The position numbers and the translations under genes were made by a program. Positions 1-11,100 of a stretch of DNA of 64,000 bases are shown in pieces (the stretch's first letter is position 1; the number at the start of each line of letters is the position of its first letter). Below the pieces are notes generated by a model, which made no database searches, was not told where the DNA came from, and was given only the letters and a program-made list of their open reading frames with translations. Location of the stretch: positions 62,001 to 126,000 of the forward strand of contig VXBP01008924.1 of assembly GCA_013400115.1 (NCBI GenBank), read 5' to 3'. The DNA comes from Rhinopomastus cyanomelas (lineage: Eukaryota > Chordata > Aves > Bucerotiformes > Rhinopomastidae).

Positions 1-126
1 GTGACTTCTTGCCAAAGCCAGAGAACATAAATTTGCCATCTCCATTAGAAACTAGGAATTTAGCCACAAAGTGTAGGGAAGTGAAACAGCTGGTGCTTCT
101 GATATTGTTATGATTTTCCCTGGGGC

Positions 127-368
127 AGCAGATGTCAGCTGGAACACAGGAGGTTCCACATCAGTGTGAGAAGGACCTTGTTCCCAGTGAGGGTGCCAGA
201 GCCCTGGCAGGGGCTGCCCAGGGGGTGTGTGGAGTCTCCTTCTCTGGAGACACTTAGAACCCACCAGGCTGTGTCCCTGTGTGACTGGATCTAGGGGATC
301 CTGCTGCGGTGGGGGGACTGGGCTGGATGATCTTTCAAGGTCCCTTCCAGTTCCTGATGCTCTGTGAA
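127..368 (+). repeat. CR1 3' fragment, group A
   Basis: Reads agagccctggcaggggctgc and the 3' tail gatcctgctg...ttcctgatgctctgtga. Inactive LINE remnant 3' of DTHD1. Confidence 0.85.
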
Positions 369-741
369 GCACCACTCAGGTTTTGGTCTCTCTCCCAGGT
401 GTTTTTCTACAGCACATAGCAGCAGGCAGCACAGGTTTGTCCCACAGAAACCACATTTTTGGTGGCGGCTCCGTGAGTGCAAATCTCAGAGAGGGAACCC
501 TTTCATTTAGGAGACAGTGTTTGCCTGGGTGGAAAGTAAATGACAGCTTTGATGCCAGATAAGACATCGGATTTTCCACAGCGATAGCTCAGCCTAGCAG
601 GCTGTGAGTGGCATTTGCTCTTGAGGGGAAGCAGAGTGCTCAGACACTCTTCCTTCTGTGAGGTCTGAGAGGCGTCTCAGCTGGCGTCCCACTGCTCCTG
701 CCCTTTTGGCAAGGTCTCTTTGGATTCCTCTGGAATCAGAG
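369..741. other. Unique sequence 3' of DTHD1
   Basis: No repeat, gene or RNA signal seen between two CR1 copies. Confidence 0.5.
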
Positions 742-1085
742 TCGCAGACCATTAGGGATTGGAAGTCGAATGACCCATCCCCTGCCACAGCGGGATCGCC
801 CAGATCCAGTCGCACAGGAAAAGGGCCAGGAGGGTTTGAAACATCTCCAGAGGAGGAGACTCCACAACCCCCCTGGGCAGCCCCTGCCAGGGCTCTGGCA
901 CCCTTTTCCTGAAGTTCCTTCTCATACTGATGTGGAACCTCCTCTGCTCCAGCTCACACCCGCTGCCCCTTGTCCTGTCACTGGGTGCCCCTGAGCAGAG
1001 CCTGGCTCCATCCTCCTCACACCCACCCTTCACACACTGATCAACAATTAGGGGGTCGCCCCTCGGGCTCATTGTTTCCCAGCTC
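742..1085 (-). repeat. CR1 3' fragment, group A
   Basis: Antisense CR1 starting near the 3' tail (cagaccattagggattggaa) and extending 5'-ward to cattgtttcccagctcc, where the CpG-rich patch begins. Confidence 0.85.
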
Positions 1086-1400
1086 CGCAGACTGGGCTGA
1101 GCGCAGTTCTGGCCGAGCAGCTGCCGCCGAGCTGCTCGCAGCGCTGGCTGCCTGGCGCGGGTGTCGGCGGGGCCGCGGGACGTTCCGGCGGCGCTTCGGC
1201 CTCCCGGTTTGCGGGCTGGGCAGGGGGTTCCGTGGGGCGCCGGTGCCGCCTGGCGGCCGCGCTGGGGGCTGCGCCGAGGGGGTGCCGTGTCCCAGCCGGT
1301 CTGTTAGCGCCTTCACCAGGCCAAGCGAGGCGCTGGCGCCCCTGCAGAGAAGGTGCTTGTGCCGCACTCTGGTGGGCTCCCTGGAGAGATTGTTTCAACG
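1086..1400. promoter_or_regulatory. Isolated CpG-rich patch 3' of DTHD1
   Basis: GC-rich segment with many CG dinucleotides (for example ggcggcgcttcggcctcccg) starting where a CR1 fragment ends. It may be a small orphan CpG island or a promoter of an unseen transcript. Open frames across it show no recognisable protein. Confidence 0.45.
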
Positions 1401-1448
1401 GGAAAGCAGCTTTCATTTTAAAGCATTCTTTACTGATAGGAAAAACCT

Positions 1449-1528
1449 GAATCACAGAGTCGCAGAAGGTGAGGGGTTGGAAGGGACCTCAGAAGCTCAT
1501 CCAGGCCAGTCCCCTGCCACAGCAGGAG
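1449..1528 (-). repeat. Short CR1 3' tail
   Basis: Reads gaatcacagagtcgcagaag and gggttggaagggacctcaga, an antisense CR1 tail cut off after 80 bases. Confidence 0.7.
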
Positions 1529-1759
1529 TTCCTAGCGTGTAAAGGATGCAGAAACACGACGCTGTGTCAGCGGAGCGTGGTGCGTGTGGACAGTTCAGGC
1601 CCGTGGGACCCTGTGCAGAGCAGCCCCTGCCTCCTCCTGCCTGTGTTGCTAGTGCCTCCCCTGCCACGGAAGGGTTGCCCACCTCTGGAAAGTGAGAGCA
1701 CGGCCGTTACCCTCCAGTTTCTGCACGAAGCTGTCTCCAGAGCGGTCCCCGGTCACCTT

Positions 1760-2118
1760 TCACCCAGAGCTACTACAGACGTTCCCGGCTCTCGACGCAG
1801 AAGTGGGGCGCTCAGTTCCTGGGGGGTCGGTCGGGTGACCTCTGTTCCGCCACTTAGACTGGAGCTCTGCAGAGAGATCGCTCCTGCCGCCCTTGCGCAG
1901 ATAGCGCGCCAGGAGCTGCACTTTGTCTGCCGACCTGGGAAGGGTCTTCTCCCAGCAGCAGAGCAGCTCGTAGATCTGCCCCGGTACATTGCCAGGGTGC
2001 TTGAGGCTAACGAGCTGCAGCAGGCTCCGGCGAACCGGTAAGCGCAGGGCGAGCAGGGATGTGTTCTCGTCCGCGAGCTCTTCTGCCAGCCAGTGCAGCA
2101 GGGCATCCCACAGCACCT
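1760..2118 (-). CDS. DTHD1: DTHD1 terminal coding exon, death domain
   Basis: Acceptor ctgcttgccctgcag, phase 1 in, giving EVLWDALLHWLAEELADENT, then LRLPVRRSLLQLVSLKHPGN and RSDLSAELQSKWRNR. The death domain spans about 90 residues. A 26-residue tail follows to a TGA at 1762-1760. A weak donor (AGAG|GTCACC) just after KWRNR leaves open a further exon. No AATAAA signal was found between the stop and the window edge. Confidence 0.8.
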
Positions 2119-5100
2119 CTGCAGGGCAAGCAGGAGGCCAGTCAGACCATTATTCACACAGTCACAGAGCATTAGGGGCTGGAAGTTCATCCACCCCAGT
2201 CCCCCTGCCGCAGCAGGATCCCCTAGATCCAGCTGCACAGGAACAGTCCAGGCAGGTGTGAAACGTCTCCCGAGAAGGAGACTCCACAGCCCCCCTGGGC
2301 AGCCCCTGCCTGTCTGCACCCTGCGCTGGCACCTGAGGTTGTTAGGTGAGCCCACTGTGTACTGATTCTTACCTGATGAATCAGAAGAAGTCCTTTTTGT
2401 GCTCCGAGGCCGGGTGATCAGCCTCTCGTGCTGTCAGAGAAGAGATGAGGAGAGAGACACGTCTGAGTTAGGGGAGAGGCGGGGGTGTGGGAGCGCGGTG
2501 AATTCAGTCGGCGTTTTAGACCGGCCCTGGCTACGTGAGGGGTTTGTGTCAATGCTGGGAACCAGTTAACAGCATCAGCAGGTCTGGCTCGGGATAGAGC
2601 TGGTAAATAACAACCCGAGTCTTGGCACCCCAGAAATGTTTACTGCTCCTGACCTAAATGTTTGAGTAGCCTTGTGTCAGGACAGGGTGAGAGCAACTGG
2701 CTACAGAGAGAACCTGCGTGGAACCTTCACACGTGAAGTGGATTTGAACACTGCGTGTGCCTTGCCTTAGTGTCCATGTGACCACAGGATCACAGGACAT
2801 CAGGGACTGGAAGAGACCTCGAAAGATCATCCAGTCCTGTCCCCCTGCCACAGCAGGATCCCCCTGCTGGGTTTGAAACATCTCCAGAGAAGGAGACTCC
2901 ACAGCCCCTCTGGGCAGCCCCTGCCAGGGCTCTGGCACCCTCACTGGGAAGAAGGTCCTTCTCACACTGATGTGGAACCTCCTCTGCTCCAGCTCACACC
3001 CACTGCCCCCTGTCCTGTCATTGTTCTTATTCCAGCTGGGTGCAGACCACAGTCTCACACAAAACAACAGCTGTAGCTGAGCAGTGACTGTTGGTGGGGC
3101 TGGAAACCATTCTGGTTGTAGCTACAGCTACTCATTTCACATAGTAAAAATGTCACAGATTCCCAGTGCAAACACAAATCACTGAAGTCACCAGAACGCA
3201 CAGGACAAGTTCCCCTAGACAGCAGAGAGTTCTCCTTCTTTCTTCCTCTGCTGTTTCCCCCTGCCCTTAGAACAAGACATGAATTGCATGAGCTCCAAGC
3301 ACAGGGCTGATTCCTCTCGAGCTCAGTTCTTTTTCTGTCAAAAGCCGCAGTTGTCGTCCTTTACTTCAGTCCTGTTGTGTGACCTGGGTGCTCCTGCACA
3401 GCTTCCCCTGGGAGACTGGGAGTGGCTGCAGAGCAGCCTGGCAGTACTGGGTGCCAGCTGGCTGAACAGGAGCCTGCGGGGTGGCCCAGGGGGCCAAAAG
3501 ACTGAAGGGCTTTTTCCATGCTCATGCTTGAAGGGTCCCTCCCACCTTCTAGGAGAAACTCACAGGGTGTGTGTAGGTTACAGTGCTCCAGCTCTGACAC
3601 GCATCTCCACCTGCACAGCAACATTGCACCGCGATCGCTTGGTCTAGTGAAAATAGGATGAGGGAGAAGGGGAAGTGTTGTCAAAAGAGACACCCACCTT
3701 GGGCAAAGTCAGAGCCAATTTACAGAGCGGAGGGCGCTGGTACTCCCCGCACGGCACAGGTTGTTCCCACGTCCTGTTCATCATCTCCCTGGAGACTTTA
3801 TGAAACACCACCGTTCCTTTGTAGTGGGGCGAGCTGTGGTTACCAAACTCGTCCACTTCCTTAATTTGCAGCTCCAGCCTGGGTTTTCTTTGCGAGTGGA
3901 AAATCAGCCTGTGGACTGTGCCAAAGTCTTTCCCGTTCTCTGCAGTCCAGACAAGTAAATAGTTAATGTTGCTTAGCTTGTGCTGAGGTGTGAGGCACCG
4001 AAAGGCTTTCATTGGAGTGGAGAGAACAGAGCTAATCACAACATCCTTTAGGAGGGACATGGAGGGGCTGAAGCAGGGCCAGAGAAGGGCCATGAGGCTG
4101 GGGAGAGGGCTGGAGAACAGGGCCTGCAGAGAGCAGCTGAGGGAACTGGCCATGCTCCTGTGTGACTGCACCTAGGGGACCCTGCTGTGCCGGGGGATTG
4201 GACCGGATGGTCTTTCCAGGTCCCTTCCAAGCCCCAGTGGTCTGTGATGCTGAGATCGTTTGCCCCCACCGAGATAACTGAACGTGACAAACCACAGACT
4301 CCTGATGTTCATCCGGATCCGTGAGTTCATCATGAATTCTCTTACCTGAAGCAAAGATGTTGCCCCTAAATCTAACATGAATCTGCTCTCCTTCTCGTAA
4401 CGGGAACTGCTGCGTAGGCTCCGGGGGACCAAAGTACCCCTCCTCGTGGAGGCCTTGGAGCACACGGGTCAGTTCCTTGGATGCCGATAACAAGACGACT
4501 ACGTGAGCTGGGTTTTCTCTGTTCCTGTGCAGTATCACGTTGGCCATGGTGCTGCGGAGAGCTTCCTCCAGAGCCTGGGCAAAGAGCAGGAGGTACGTGT
4601 TGTCCAAGAGGAACAAGAGGCGGATGACCACAAAGCTGCATTGGAAAGGAAGGACAACAAGGGTAAGAGAAGAAACAGCTCCCCTTCAAAGCGTTTTATC
4701 AACTGCTAACAATTTGTTTTATGGAAAAGAACACACAGCTCCACCTCCGCTCAACATGGTGCCACCCTGTTTTCATTCCTGTTTCCAGGCTGGAGAGCAG
4801 CCTGGCAGAGAGGGACCTGGCAGGACTGGGTGACAACTGTCTGAACAGGAGCCTGCAGGCTGCCCAGGTGGCCCGGAAGGCCAATGGCATCCGGGCTTCA
4901 ATCAGCAATAGTGTGGCCAGCAGGACTGGGAATTTAATTCTCCCCCTGGACTGGGCACTGGGGAGACCTCCTCTCGAGTACTGGGGGCAGCACTGGGCCC
5001 CTCATTTCAACAAAGAGATGGAGGGGCTGGAGCAGGTCCAGAGGAGCAATGAGGCTGGGGAAGGGACTGGAGGGAAAGGCTGATGAGGAGAGCTGGAAGT

Positions 5101-8100
5101 GTTGAGCCTGGAGGAGACTCAGGGGAGACCCTCTCCCTCTCTCCATCTCCCTGAAGGGAGGTTGTAGTCCGGTGGGGGATCTGGTTCTACTCCCAAACAA
5201 CCAGCGCCAGGACAAGAGGGCAGGGCCTGGAGCTGCCAGGGGAGGGTTAGGTTGGATGTCAGGAAGCCCTTCCTGATGGAAAGGATGATCAGAGCCTGGA
5301 CTGGACTGCCCAGGGCAGTGGGGGAGTCCCCATCCCTGGAGGTGCTGAAGGCCAGCCTGGCTGTGGCCCTTAGTGCCCTGGGCTGGGCTGGCTGAGCTCA
5401 GAGGGCTTCTCCAGCCTCAGTGATAACCATGTGAATTTAAAATTAATCATGAATAGAGGATAATTTCTTATCTCTACTACCTTGGAGGGAAATGCAGCAG
5501 TAAGTAAAAGTTGATTGGATTTTTCACGCGTTACCTCTCCAGGTGCTCTCGTAGTTCAAAGGACACGAGCCCCTTCCGTACAGTTTGGATAACAACATTG
5601 TCAAACACCTTCCACCCCTCTTCTTTGTTTCTTTGACCTAATAATTTCAAGGCATCACTGAGACTCTCCCCGCTTTTTCTCACCAAAGCGCTCGCAGCCC
5701 TGCAAAGCAGAGAGTTACAGGGAGTGACTCCGGTGAAAACTGAGAGTGAGGGAGCCTGGATGTGTAGCTCTGCTCGCCCTGGTGCTTTCCTTGATGGCCC
5801 CACGTGTTTGTTCTTGGTGAGAATCTACCTCTGGAAGGACCCGAGTGAGATGTTTCGTTAAACTCTCCAGAGAGAGGGGGAGAAGCTGTTCAGCTGGGTC
5901 CCTGTTGGTGCGGCAGTGTTTGCAGAGCCTTACCGAGCGTGGTGGGCTGCAGCACCCCTCCTGACAGTGGCGCCGATGGCTCTCGCGTGTTCTGCCTCGT
6001 CTCCCGTCCTTTTCTTCTCGGGGCTCGGAGGACAGGGCAGCGTGACAGTGACCGAGCCGTTGTAAGGCTGCGCCGAAGGGTGCTCCGCGTAAACCAGGGC
6101 GCTGGTAGACACCACCGAGTGGAACACGTCGTGTCTTGCTCTCAGTGTCGAAACCAACGATGGTTCAATTGGCTGAACCTGAACGGGGAAAGCCGTCGTG
6201 CAAGGGATGTGTAAAAGCAGAAAGCCAGCCTGCTTTTGGCTGCCTGGCCCTCTCGCAAAGTTAGGCACCTTGCTGCTTCGGGTCAGGCTGTCGCAGAAGG
6301 CTTGGGCTCCTCTGCAGCCCAGGAACCACGCGGCCAGCCTGTCAGTACAGTCAGCTCCTCTGCTGCGAGGACAGGCTGAGGGAGCTGGGGGACCCTCCAG
6401 TCCCTGAAGGGGCTACAGAGCAGCCTGGAGTGATAGGACATGGGGCGATGGTTTCACGTTAGAGAAGGGCAGGTTTACTTGGGCTGTTAGGAAGAGGCTG
6501 AACGAGCTCAAGAGACCCAGCTCCCTCACTCTTTCCTCATAAGGGAAGTGTTCCACTCCCTTAATCATCTGCATGGCTCGGCTCTGCGCTCTCTCCAGCA
6601 GCTGTGACAGGAAAGCACTTGTCGTGGATCCAGGATGTGGAGCTGCAACCCCTTTCCCCAGTCTTCCAACAATCGGACAGGCTGCTCTTTAATGTTTGAC
6701 ATCAGATCAGACGTGGAGGGAGAACCGTGCATCTCAAGCTCACCTTGAACTCCATGGCTGCTGGAGAACTGAATGTTTCTGGGTGGTAACTGAATGAGAT
6801 TCTAGAATCCACGCTCAGGTGTCGCGAGAGCCCCACCCTCGGGACAGTGATAGTTTCTTTCTTTAAACATGACAGCACGGAGAAAACACCCAGCCGGTCC
6901 GTTTCCACTTCTGCGAGGGTTTCCTGCACGAGGGGACAGCGTAGGGTTAGGGGTGGAAGGATGCTGCGTTTCTCTAGTGATTCCGTAATTGCCCTGTCTT
7001 TAGTTGTGTGGGATCGAGCACTTGCCTTGGGGTTGCAAGGGAATAAAAAAGCCCTTGTTCAATCCTAGTTTCCAGCTAGAGTTAAGTCTTGAGACAGTAG
7101 GACGAGAGGAAAGTGGCTGGGCAATGCCAGCTGTCCTCACATAGCACCACAGAAGCCTGACTGGGAATCTGGAGTGCTTAGCTCTGGGGTTACCCACCTT
7201 AGGGTTTCCTTGGTACCTCTCCAGAGCAACAGGAGTTAAGTAGATGGAGTGAAAGTCCACATCAGTCACTTTCACCACAATCTCCCGGTAATTTCCTCTG
7301 AAGCAGGAAGTGAAGGGGATTGCAATGCTGATAGGGAAAGGGATGGTTTTCTCATAGTCGGAGCTTTCGACACTGATGACATTGCTGACCAGCTCCTCAG
7401 AGTCATCCACCACCAAGGAGCTACTGCCGTTCACTATCTCGCACTTGAGGTTGTCCAGGGCAGCTGCGGGAGCTTTAATAAAACACGCTACGCCAGGTTC
7501 ATTCTTGCCACTCCCTTTCACTAGAAACCTGGGGAAAGAGGAGATGAGGTTGTTTTTAGCAATCGGGGGAGGCAGTGTCCAGTGTGGTTGGGTGCCTGGA
7601 TCGGGTGCTGCTCTGGAGCATCGCGGTGTCACAGGACATTAGGGACTGGAAGGGACCTCGAAAGATCCCCTGCCACAGCAGGATCCCCCAGATCCAGTCG
7701 CACAGGAACAGGCCAGGTGGGTTCTAAACATCTCCAGAGAAGGAGCCTCCACAACCCCCCTGGGCAGCCCCTGCCAGGGCTCTGGCACTTGAGCAGATAA
7801 CTCATAAAACTGAGTTTACAGATAGGTTGGGAAATCATGAGGGACTTTGTTTTGCACGTTTCAGAGCAGCTTACAAACAGTTACAAACCTAACTAATTGG
7901 GGTCTCTTCCTCTCATTTCCAGCACTCTGGGCATTACTGCCTTTACTGGCTGCAAACCAGTCCCGCAGGCTCCAGAGCCCCAGCTCCCTCAGCCTGTCCT
8001 CAGCAGGGAGATGCTCCCCTGCCTCCATCACCTCTGTGGCTCTGCACTGGGCTCTCCCCAGCAGCTCTGTGTCCTTGTGTGACTGAGGGGCCCCAGCACT

Positions 8101-11100
8101 GGACACAGGATTCCAGCTGTGGTCGCACCAGGGCAGAGGAGATGGGGAGGAGAGCCTCTCTCCATCTGCTACCCCCCCTCTTCTGATCCACCCCAGGATG
8201 CTGTTTGCCCTCGTGGCCACAAGAGGGCGACACTGCCGGCTCCTGGCCACCCTGCTGGCCACCAGCTCCCCCAGGTCCCTGTCTCCTGCGCTGCTCTCCA
8301 ACAGGTCAGTCCCCACCCTATGCTGGCACCTGGGTCCTTCTTGCTGTGGGCACTAGGACTCTGCACTGCCCTGGTTCTAGTTCATTCAGTGTCTCCCTGC
8401 CCTGCTCTCCAGCCTGTCCAGGTCCTGCTGGATGGCAGCAGCCTGCTGGGGTGTTGGCCACCAGCTCTGTGTTGTGAGCAAACCTGCTGAAGAAGTGCTT
8501 ACTCCTTTTTCATCCAGTGCCGAGGGCTTCGTACTTCTGCTTTGTTCACCGAAGGACTCGTAGCAGACAGCTCGTGTGTTAGCGCTGGAGAGGTGGCTGC
8601 AGCTAAGTCACTCTTACAAATCTCATCATTGGTTCCCATCTCACTGTCTTCCCTTTGCTCTGTTGTTCTGTGTCCTTCACTTTCTGCCCCTTTTGAGCAT
8701 TCTTGGGCTTCCTTTGTTTCCTGTTCAGCAGGACTGGTGACAGTTCTGTCCCACCTGCCTCTGGCTGTCCCCGAGGGAATTCCTTCCCCGAAGCTTGTGA
8801 GGGCATCTTGAAAAACCAGTTCTGGAGACTTTTGGGTACCAGAGCTCTCTCCACAAGGGTTGTTCTTGCCACTGCCCTTCTCTTTCTGTGTAACAGAGTT
8901 CATCAGCAGCACGTGTTCATCTTCTTTTGCCACTGGAGAGTCTCTGCTAGCCTGCTGTTGTGGAGCAGACTCTCCTAGGGATGCTGCAGCAGTGTCTTTT
9001 CCTGCTTCAACCAGACCAGCTTTGTCTGCTTTAGCGTTGCTGGGCTGGGTTGGGAGGACACTCTGACCTGCTGCCTTGTCCTGGGAAGACTTTTGTGGCT
9101 GCTGCTGGAGACTGGAAGGGGCTTGTGCAGACTCTGTTGCTCCTCCTTCAGCATGAGGCACAGCTGTTTCTCCTGAAGGATTTTCAGTGAGGATCTGAGA
9201 ATCCTCACGGTCCCTGGAGCTGGCAGCATCCATTCTGTTCTCTGCCTCCTGGAGCCGAGAGACTGTGTGTGTCAAAGAGCGTCTCATGTGCTGCAGGCAG
9301 GCTCTGATGCCGTTATACTCTGGGGCAAAGCAAAGGGTAACGGTTCAGTTTTGCTGTGAAAGCCAGACAGGACCTCTTGTACATGTGGACAATACACTCC
9401 ACCTAATCCCAAGCTGCCTTCTGTACATCAGTGGGCACCACAGGATCAGAAGGGCTTTGAGGGGCTGGAGTGGCACCAGAGAAGGGTAACCCGGCTGGGG
9501 AGAGCAGCTGGAGAACAGGCTCTCTGCAGAGCGGCTGAGGGAACTAGAGAAGACAACGCTGAGAGGAGACCTCACTGCTCTCTACAGCTCCCTCAAAGGA
9601 GGTGGTAGCCAGGCTGCTGCTGGGCTCTTCCCCCAAATTCCCAGTGATAGGATGAGTGGAAATGGCCTCTAGTTGTGTCAGGGGAGGTTTAGGCTGGATC
9701 TTAGGAGGAAGGTCTTTGCTGAGAGTGTGGCTGGGCACCGGAACAGGCTGCCCAGGGAGGTGGTGGAGTCCCCATCCCTGGAAGTGTTTAAAAACCAAGT
9801 AGCTCAAGCACTTGAGGCCATGGTCTAGGGGTGAGGGAGCTGCTGGGAGGAAGGCTGGTGGACTTGATGATGCTGGAGGTCCTTCCCAGCCAGGACGGTT
9901 CTGTGCTGAGGACCGTGAGTAAATTGCTGGGTGGCACCTGGTGTGTCCCCTCAAGCCCTCCACAGTAAAACACACTAAATCCTTGCAGACAGTCCTGTTT
10001 GGGTGGGTTTCAGGCGCTCATCTCACGTAACAAGCATTCCGAGGCTCTGCTGAATCTCGTGTAATGTCACCTACGGTGTGATGCAGCTGTCGCGATGCAA
10101 ATGGCCTTGGTCCCTTGTCAGACTTCCATTAACCACAAGCGAGGTGGCTCAATAATTTATGAGCGGGGACAGGGGAGACCTGCTGCAGGCAGAGCTGGGA
10201 GCTCTGCCAACCCGTCTGCAAGAGCCATGCCTGGGCCCTGAGAACACGGTGAGCTGCTGTCTCTCAAGGGCCACCGCTTTGTCTGAGACTGTGGGAACGG
10301 GGGCCCCCACGCTGTTGGGAGAGGGAAGGAGAGCACCTCTAGCAGCGACGGTGAAAGGGAGAGGTTCAAGAGATTCCAGTGGTGCGATGCAGCTTCGCCG
10401 TCAGCCCTCCCCAGCCTGCAGCCAGGATGCGAGAGTCACACAAGGACTGCTGGAAGTCTGTGAAGCTGGGGAGGTGGGGATCACCCACCACCACCACCAC
10501 ACTCTCCACTGAGCAGACGGCCACAGATCTGTGCAGCTGAGGGCTGAGGAGGCTGCAGTCTGGCCTCCTGACTCTCTTCTCTCGCTTTCCCCCTCTCCTC
10601 ACCTCTGAGTTGGGCATCCAGTAGCTTTAGTGATGTCTGTGCCTCTGGGTTCAGACTGTGATCATTTCAGTAAACTTTCCCTTCCCTGCAGACCCGAATT
10701 TGACCCCAAGTGAGTCCATGAACCGGAGACCCTCCCTTCTCTGACTGATGGGGACGTGACGCTACTGCAGTCCCTCGGCGTCACCGCGCAGCAGAGCTGC
10801 TCATCCAGGACACCCAGTCTGCTCTGTGAACAGGTAAGGCCCCCGGTACTTGCCTGGACTCGCACTCAGTGCGCTCCGTTGGCCACGGAGGTCGCTCAGC
10901 AAGCGGCAGGCGTCCTCAATCCTTTCTGTCACGGTGTCTAGCTGCTGGCCAAGCGATCTGCTCAGCTCTTTGGTTAAAGACGTCATTCTGAGCAGGTGCT
11001 CCACCACAGCTGCGCTCTCCGGCTCGTTGGTCAGCAGCTCGCCTCTCGCTGACACGTGCAGCTCTAGGATTTTCTCTAGGAGTTGGTCTGGAGGTGGAAT

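Noticed and set aside
1469..2041. Plus-strand open frame of 190 codons
   Set aside because: It is the complement of the DTHD1 death-domain exon plus downstream sequence.
2300..2440. Direct joining of DTHD1 exon 8 to the death-domain exon
   Set aside because: The phases do not match (0 out, 1 in). The 58-base exon at 2430-2373 resolves it exactly.
10485..10503. CCA repeat as a possible coding His tract
   Set aside because: Short intronic microsatellite with no exon around it.
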